A DNA stretch of 5,925 bases. Origin: Deltaproteobacteria bacterium. Lineage in GTDB: Bacteria > Desulfobacterota > Syntrophorhabdia > Syntrophorhabdales > Syntrophorhabdaceae. The stretch's first letter is position 1. Each line of letters starts with the position of its first letter. The position numbers and the translations under genes were made by a program. This document shows, piece after piece, positions 1-3,127 of this stretch. The stretch is taken from contig DNYO01000203.1 in the NCBI GenBank assembly GCA_003506795.1, forward strand, positions 1 through 5,925, written 5' to 3'. The notes beneath the pieces are model-generated. The model searched no databases and was not told where the DNA came from. It saw only the letters and a program-made list of their open reading frames with translations.

Positions 1-800
1 GTCTTGCCCAGTCCGCTTATCGTAACGGTGCGCTCGGCCATTCCCGGAATCGTGGCAAGAGGGATATGGGGATGTCCGTCGTAGATGATGTGTTCGTATA
101 TTTCATCGGTTACGGCCACCACGTTGAATTCCTGGCACAATTCGGCGATGCCCTCCAATTCTTCCCTGGTGAAGATATGCCCCGTGGGATTGTGGGGCGT
201 GTTTATGAGGATTGCCCTGGTGCGGCTGTTGAATGCGGCGCGAAGCACGTCGAGATCAAGAGTGTAATCCGGGGATTCAAGGGGCACGAAGCGCGGTACG
301 CCGCCGGCGAATACGATCGCCGGGAGATATCCTTCGTGATAAGGCTCGATGACGATGACTTCATCATCGGTATTGATAATCCCCATGAGCGTGGCCAGTA
401 TCGCTTCCGTCACGCCGCAGGTGACCGTTATATGCTGGTCGGGGTCGAAATCGAGGCCATACCACCGCTGCATCTTCGCCGCAATGGCCTGTCTGAGCGG
501 GGGTGTGCCCCAGGTGATCGTATACTGGTTGCCGCCGGATTCAAGCGCCTGGTGGGCAGCCTCGATCGCCTCCCGGGGTGGATCGAAATCGGGAAACCCC
601 TGTGACAGGTTTATCGCGCTGTGCGTGATGGCCAGCCGCGTCATTTCGCGAATGAACGATTCCCGTATCATGTGGAGGCGTTGTGCTCCTCCTCCCTTGA
701 CAGGATCGAACCTCTCGTCAAAAGGCGATCCTTTTGCGCTCTCGAGGATATCCATGATTCGCGTATCCTGCCGGGCCTCGTGCTCGTCTAGCCGTTTCAT
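1..800 (-). CDS. PLP-dependent class I/II aminotransferase, partial (3' end beyond the window)
   Basis: This is a fold-type I aminotransferase that would move an amino group between an amino acid and a 2-oxo acid in the cytoplasm. Read on the minus strand from ATG at 800, 266 codons are present. Visible family motifs are NLSQGFPDF (64-72), NQYT (91-94), CGVTEAI (128-134), EPYHEGY (152-158), NPTG (204-207) and DEIYE (232-236, with D232 and Y235 contacting the cofactor). SGLGK ends at K266, the expected Schiff-base lysine, whose codon is at 3-5, so the C-terminal domain is missing. The closest relatives are kynurenine/methionine/aromatic aminotransferases. The ATG at 800 follows GGGGAGG (806-812) with a 5-nt gap. 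An alternative start is M44 (671): the family core begins about there, so residues 1-43 are either an extension or untranslated. The upstream leader has seven Tyr codons, which suggests control by tyrosine supply and a role in tyrosine synthesis. The family call is firm; the substrate is inferred. Confidence 0.93.
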   Translation of the reverse strand, partial: MKRLDEHEARQDTRIMDILESAKGSPFDERFDPVKGGGAQRLHMIRESFIREMTRLAITHSAINLSQGFPDFDPPREAIEAAHQALESGGNQYTITWGTPPLRQAIAAKMQRWYGLDFDPDQHITVTCGVTEAILATLMGIINTDDEVIVIEPYHEGYLPAIVFAGGVPRFVPLESPDYTLDLDVLRAAFNSRTRAILINTPHNPTGHIFTREELEGIAELCQEFNVVAVTDEIYEHIIYDGHPHIPLATIPGMAERTVTISGLGK

Positions 801-841
801 TGTCTCCTCCCCTTAATTGATATTTTGTTTCTGCTTCCCAT
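797..841 (-). CDS. 14-codon mini-ORF overlapping the aminotransferase start (ATGA)
   Basis: A very short reading frame starts at ATG 841 and encodes MGSRNKISIKGRRQ. It is preceded by a near-ideal Shine-Dalgarno AAGGAGG (847-853) with a 5-nt gap. Its TGA stop (797-799) overlaps the aminotransferase ATG (798-800) as ATGA, the classic arrangement for translational coupling. The same frame is also open from an ATG at 868, immediately after the T-tract of the downstream terminator. The aminotransferase has its own SD inside the mini-ORF, so ribosomes finishing the mini-ORF could reinitiate there or keep that SD unstructured. No peptide family is recognised and the product may have no function of its own. 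The frame could be fortuitous, but the SD plus exact overlap make chance less likely. Confidence 0.4.
   Translation of the reverse strand: MGSRNKISIKGRRQ
801..812 (-). promoter_or_regulatory. Ribosome binding site of the aminotransferase
   Basis: The minus strand reads AAGGGGAGGAGACA just before ATG 800. GGGGAGG (806-812) lies 5 nt from the start codon, so this ATG is favoured over the internal Met codon at 669-671. That internal codon is preceded by a purine-rich GGGAGGAGG stretch, but at a long spacing. Confidence 0.7.
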
Positions 842-868
842 AATGCCCTCCTTCTTGATTTTGCCCAT

Positions 869-902
869 AAAAAAAGGGCCATGGATCCGGTCCATGGCCC
901 TT
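869..902 (-). terminator. Rho-independent terminator 2 of the Tyr leader (promoter-distal)
   Basis: A perfect 12-bp inverted repeat (874-885 with 891-902, arms AAGGGCCATGGA and TCCATGGCCCTT) encloses a 5-nt loop. On the minus strand the GC-rich stem runs into TTTTTTT (875-869), a textbook intrinsic terminator for transcription heading toward the aminotransferase. It lies between the leader peptide and the structural gene, so it would act as the attenuator. On the plus strand the hairpin is followed by AAAATTAAA rather than T, so the minus direction is clear. Confidence 0.85.
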
Positions 903-945
903 AAAATTAAAAAGGCCATGGGTTTTGCACCCATGGCCCCTTTCG
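903..945 (-). terminator. Rho-independent terminator 1 of the Tyr leader (promoter-proximal)
   Basis: A perfect 10-bp inverted repeat (914-923 with 929-938, arms GGCCATGGGT and ACCCATGGCC) has a 5-nt loop. On the minus strand it is followed by TTTTTAATTTT (913-903). An AAA at 941-943 on the minus-strand 5' side could extend the stem across a bulge. It is the first of two tandem terminators that share the GGCCATGG arm, and it starts about 17 nt after the leader-peptide stop codon, as expected for an amino-acid attenuator. It could also stop readthrough from the GyrI-like gene upstream. Confidence 0.82.
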
Positions 946-1040
946 TTTACCCTGTCAGGCGAAAGTTCGACACGAGTGCCCCTTCGCGTAATAATAATAG
1001 TAATAATAGGAGTTGTTGAGATGGAGCGTGTCGACTTTCG
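940..1040 (-). promoter_or_regulatory. Attenuator RNA folding elements: pause stem (1:2) and competing stem (2:3)
   Basis: On the minus strand, CGAAAGTCGACACG (1027-1040, leader codons 2-6) is complementary to CGTGTCGAACTTTCG (960-974, the end of the leader ORF). They form a 14-bp stem with one bulged A, and all seven Tyr codons lie in its loop. The distal part of segment 2, CTTTCG (960-965), is also complementary to CGAAAG (940-945) at the foot of terminator 1, giving a 6-bp alternative. Segments 1:2 and 2:3 are therefore mutually exclusive, as in trp/his-type attenuators. The 2:3 helix is short and reaches only the terminator's foot, so how it would disrupt termination is not fully explained. 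The pairings are seen directly; the mechanism is inferred. Confidence 0.6.
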
Positions 1041-1044
1041 TCAT
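955..1044 (-). CDS. Tyrosine-rich leader peptide (29 aa, seven consecutive Tyr codons)
   Basis: The minus strand from ATG 1044 to TGA 955-957 encodes a 29-residue peptide. It begins MTKVDTLHLNNS, continues with seven tyrosines (residues 13-19, codons at 988-1008, a mix of TAT and TAC) and ends AKGHSCRTFA. It lies between a promoter and two tandem intrinsic terminators, upstream of an aminotransferase. This is the arrangement of ribosome-mediated attenuation leaders such as hisL, pheL and leuL, in which stalling at codons for the regulated amino acid prevents termination. Only this frame has a start codon: the overlapping frame with eight Leu codons has none after its upstream stop. No Shine-Dalgarno is seen, and the predicted transcript begins only a few nt before the ATG, so translation would be leaderless. 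The peptide itself is probably degraded and serves only in cis. I know of no named family for it. Confidence 0.78.
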   Translation of the reverse strand: MTKVDTLHLNNSYYYYYYYAKGHSCRTFA

Positions 1045-1053
1045 AGTTTTACC

Positions 1054-1082
1054 AGTCTATCGGAGGTTGAAAAACTTGTCAA
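1054..1082 (-). promoter_or_regulatory. Sigma70-type promoter of the Tyr leader and aminotransferase
   Basis: On the minus strand a consensus -35 TTGACA (1077-1082) is followed after exactly 17 nt by TAGACT (1054-1059, four of six matches to TATAAT). Initiation would fall near 1046-1049, only about 2-5 nt before the leader-peptide ATG at 1044, so the leader mRNA would be essentially leaderless. The promoter sits in the short gap after the GyrI-like gene's stop codon, giving the aminotransferase its own transcript. Confidence 0.7.
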
Positions 1083-1092
1083 CAAATTTGTT
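1081..1092. promoter_or_regulatory. 12-bp perfect palindrome overlapping the -35 element
   Basis: AACAAATTTGTT is a perfect dyad whose edge overlaps the first two bases of the TTGACA -35 hexamer of the Tyr-leader promoter. It could be a repressor or activator site, or simply an AT-rich upstream element. It does not resemble the TyrR box (TGTAAA-N6-TTTACA). No second copy was noticed in the window. Confidence 0.3.
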
Positions 1093-1112
1093 CCTGAGCG
1101 TCTTTGACCACG

Positions 1113-1607
1113 TCAGCTCACGAGCCCTGTTTCCATGGTTCCCTCATGCTGCTTCACGGCCAGAAATATCATTGTCTGAAGGTCTTCCGGGGTTGTTGTT
1201 CCCGGGTCATTGAGATAGAACTCGTAACTGGTTCCTGTGGGCTCGTAGCCGTTCTCTTTCATCCACTCGGCCAATGCCACGTAGGCTGATTCAATCTCTT
1301 CGTACGGCCCCGTATGGACGGTTGACGCAGCGTGTGCGATACCGATCTGTCCGGCTGTGATTTCTCCCTTACCGGGGAGTGTCTTTGTTACCGGAAGACC
1401 CATTTCGACATCGAGATCGTCCATCGCCACGTTGTAGTAGATGGCGAAAGGTGGCCCGGCTATGTCCTCACCGAGTTCTTCCAGGTACGCCACAAGGGAT
1501 GCAAAGGATGATTCAAAAGTATCGGGCAGCTCATCAACGCCTACCCTGGACCTGATGGTAAGAGCGGGCTGGGGTTCTATCGTACTGATCTCACAACTGT
1601 AGGACAT
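1113..1607 (-). CDS. GyrI-like (AraC effector-binding type) small-molecule-binding domain protein
   Basis: This is a 164-residue protein made of a single GyrI-like/SOUL-type domain, with no helix-turn-helix, so it is a stand-alone binding module rather than a full regulator. Features of the family include the N-terminal strand after IEPQPALTIRSR (11-21), PPFAIYYN (52-59), HTGPYEEIESAY (98-109), W115, the acidic residue E129 expected in the ligand pocket, and EFYLNDP (129-135). Such domains bind hydrophobic or cationic small molecules in multidrug regulators, and related stand-alone proteins are proposed to bind or hydrolyse small molecules. The start at 1607 is chosen because AGGAGG (1615-1620) lies 7 nt upstream; a longer in-frame start at 1658 lacks a comparable site. 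The gene is divergent from the Cache-domain gene. Its stop lies about 30 nt before the Tyr-leader promoter, so it is probably not in one operon with the aminotransferase. The ligand is unknown. Confidence 0.85.
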   Translation of the reverse strand: MSYSCEISTIEPQPALTIRSRVGVDELPDTFESSFASLVAYLEELGEDIAGPPFAIYYNVAMDDLDVEMGLPVTKTLPGKGEITAGQIGIAHAASTVHTGPYEEIESAYVALAEWMKENGYEPTGTSYEFYLNDPGTTTPEDLQTMIFLAVKQHEGTMETGLVS

Positions 1608-1761
1608 CCAAAAACCTCCTGCGAAACATGGTACCTTCCCATTCGGAAAGAGTTCCATTATGGTACATGAAGACCCTTTTTAAAGCAATTTAAAAGCTTT
1701 ACAATGCGAAATGAATGTGGCAAGTGTTTTATATCGTTTATTATTCCCGGAGGGTCTCGTC
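1608..1761. promoter_or_regulatory. Divergent intergenic region with candidate back-to-back promoters
   Basis: This gap separates the minus-strand GyrI-like gene from the plus-strand Cache gene and must carry both start signals. For the plus gene, TACAAT (1700-1705) is a good -10, with a weak TTTTTA (1677-1682) 17 nt upstream. For the minus gene, CATAAT (1657-1662) is a candidate -10, but no good -35 is seen at normal spacing. Dyads present are AAAGC-N9-GCTTT (1682-1700) inside the plus promoter spacer, and CATGGTACC (about 1627-1635) with GGTACATG (about 1662-1669), which pair with one bulged base in the minus gene's leader. The plus gene's SD GGAGGG is at 1749-1754. Confidence 0.35.
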
Positions 1762-2586
1762 ATGGCAAATGTTGTTATGAGCATGTGCGTCGCGTTTTCG
1801 TTGGTTTTTATCTCCCCGGTTCTTCTATTTTGTCAATCCCGTCTTCCTTACGATTATCCTCCCGTCCTTATCAATGTCAATGACAGGATTATAAAGCATT
1901 TCAGGGCGCTCGATGCCGATCTGGCGGGTGCGGCCGAACAGATCTCGAAGACAGGCCTCACAGGACCCGAAGCGAGCAAAGTTCTGAAGAATCTCTGCAC
2001 GGGCAAGGCGTATGCGGTGGATTGCGCGGCCGTCGATACGAAAGGCGTCATGGTTACCATGGAGCCCGGGATATATAAGCGATACGAAGGGACCGACATC
2101 AGCAAACAGGAACATGTCGCGACCATGCTGAGCACGAAAAAGCCTGTCTTCAGCAAAGTTTTCAAGGCCGAGGAAGGGTTCGACGCTGTGGATCTGGAGC
2201 GCCCCGTATTCTCGGCGAGCAAGGAATTCATGGGCTCGGTCAGTATACTCGTAAAGCCGGAGATCCTTCTGGCTTCGGTCATAGAACCGCTCGTGCGGAG
2301 AATCCCGACGGAGATATGGGTCATGCAGAAGGATGGCAGAATCCTTTACGATGCCAGGAAGGAGGAGATAGGGAAGATGCTCTTCACCGATCCTCTCTAT
2401 GGGTCTTTCCCCGACCTCATCGCCACGGGTAAGAAAATATCGAAACAACCCCTTGGAAACGGTGTTTATGAGTTCTACAGTAAGGAGACGAAACAGACGG
2501 TAGCCAAGGAGGCCTTCTGGACCACGGTGGGCCTCTATGGTACGCAGTGGCGTCTCATAGCAACGCGCTACCTGAACAGGAACTGA
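1762..2586 (+). CDS. Exported Cache-domain protein
   Basis: This 274-residue protein has an N-terminal hydrophobic segment (about residues 3-24) followed by an extracytoplasmic domain. It resembles deltaproteobacterial and methanogen single-domain proteins related to Cache sensors. Family-like stretches are KGVMVTMEPGIYKRYEGTDI (94-113), QEHV (116-119), a PVFS-KVFKAEEGFDAVD core (128-145), EIWVMQKDGRILYDA (184-198), EEIGKMLFTDPLY (201-213) and a terminal FWTTVGLYGTQWRL (252-265). C79 and C88 could form a disulfide. There is no HAMP, kinase, GGDEF or methyl-accepting domain, so it would bind a ligand and pass the signal to a partner, or act as a binding protein. The start at 1762 has GGAGGG (1749-1754) 7 nt upstream. 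The in-frame ATG at 1711 has no SD but would add a positively charged N-terminus more typical of a signal peptide. No proper lipobox precedes C24. The ligand is unknown. Confidence 0.78.
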   Translation: MANVVMSMCVAFSLVFISPVLLFCQSRLPYDYPPVLINVNDRIIKHFRALDADLAGAAEQISKTGLTGPEASKVLKNLCTGKAYAVDCAAVDTKGVMVTMEPGIYKRYEGTDISKQEHVATMLSTKKPVFSKVFKAEEGFDAVDLERPVFSASKEFMGSVSILVKPEILLASVIEPLVRRIPTEIWVMQKDGRILYDARKEEIGKMLFTDPLYGSFPDLIATGKKISKQPLGNGVYEFYSKETKQTVAKEAFWTTVGLYGTQWRLIATRYLNRN

Positions 2587-2591
2587 AAATG

Positions 2592-2641
2592 AAAGACCAC
2601 CTCTGTGTTTTCGAGCGAAGCGGGTGTGAGATAGTCTTTTT
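2592..2641 (+). terminator. Possible imperfect terminator after the Cache gene
   Basis: AAAGAC and CACC (2592-2601) can pair with GGTG (2623-2626) and GTCTTT (2634-2639) across a 7-nt bulge, followed by a short T run to 2641. It lies in the 60-bp gap between convergent genes, where termination is expected. The stem is interrupted and weak, so confidence is low. Confidence 0.28.
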
Positions 2642-2646
2642 CAGCT

Positions 2647-3090
2647 TTACGTTGATCCCTGCTGGATGTTTGCGATCGCTTTCAGGAATATTTCCGGCAC
2701 GTGGGTCAGGCGGTGAATCGTGTAATCGAAGCTCATGACGCCGGTTTCGGCGAGGGCAACCAGGGTATCCTTTTTTGTCACGCGATGGAATATTCGGAAA
2801 CCCCCGGAACGAATCTCTCCGATATGGGTATCGATCTGGAGCTCGTCGAAGATAAAGCTCTCGGCCCTGTAATTCATCACGAGATCACTCATGATGATGC
2901 CCGTCTTGCCATCTCCGAGATCCCCTTCGGCGAATCCCATCGAGTGGAACATCTGCGCCCTCGCGCTTCCGATAATGATAACGAGGGAATCGTTTCCGAG
3001 ATGCCCCCCATAATTAATGTCCCGGGGATAGAGCGTCACCGGAAACGTGAACTCATACATCGACTGTTCTTCAAGCTTAATACGCGGCAT
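2647..3090 (-). CDS. Hotdog-fold acyl-CoA thioesterase family protein (4HBT-like)
   Basis: This 147-residue cytoplasmic protein matches the single-domain hotdog thioesterases, which hydrolyse acyl-CoA or acyl-ACP thioesters as dimers or tetramers. The signature region is YPRDINYGGHLGND (21-34). D24, N26, H30 and N33 sit in the active-site loop, with D24 the likely catalytic acid by analogy to the family. A central hotdog helix follows (about 35-52, SLVIIIGSARAQMFHSMGF), and then the strands around IIMSDLVMNYRAESFIFDEL (65-84) and FRIFHRVTKKD (98-108). The length is normal for the family. ATG 3090 is preceded by GGAGG (3095-3099) with a 4-nt gap. It begins 37 nt after the UPF0182 stop on the same strand with no evident terminator between them, so the two are likely cotranscribed. 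The acyl substrate cannot be told from sequence. Confidence 0.85.
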   Translation of the reverse strand: MPRIKLEEQSMYEFTFPVTLYPRDINYGGHLGNDSLVIIIGSARAQMFHSMGFAEGDLGDGKTGIIMSDLVMNYRAESFIFDELQIDTHIGEIRSGGFRIFHRVTKKDTLVALAETGVMSFDYTIHRLTHVPEIFLKAIANIQQGST

Positions 3091-3127
3091 GTATCCTCCA
3101 GCATGAGAAGTATAAGGTTCCGTCTTC

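Noticed and set aside
66..816. Long plus-strand open frames opposite the aminotransferase.
   Set aside because: They are antisense to a minus-strand frame carrying complete PLP-aminotransferase motifs, and their translations resemble no protein family.
801..1020. CRISPR or mobile-element repeats suggested by the repeated GGCCATGG arms.
   Set aside because: There are only two hairpins, each followed by a T-tract on the same strand, with no regular spacers or target-site duplications; tandem terminators explain them.
950..1050. Alternative reading of the same tract as a poly-Leu leader (eight consecutive CTC/CTA/TTA codons) or an Ile/Thr tract.
   Set aside because: In the Leu frame the upstream TAA stop is followed by no ATG, GTG or TTG before the run, and the Ile/Thr frame likewise has no start. 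Only the Tyr frame has an ATG.
1825..2448. Minus-strand frames of 207 and 156 codons opposite the Cache gene.
   Set aside because: They are shadows of the plus-strand gene, which has a good SD, an export segment and recognisable sensor motifs.
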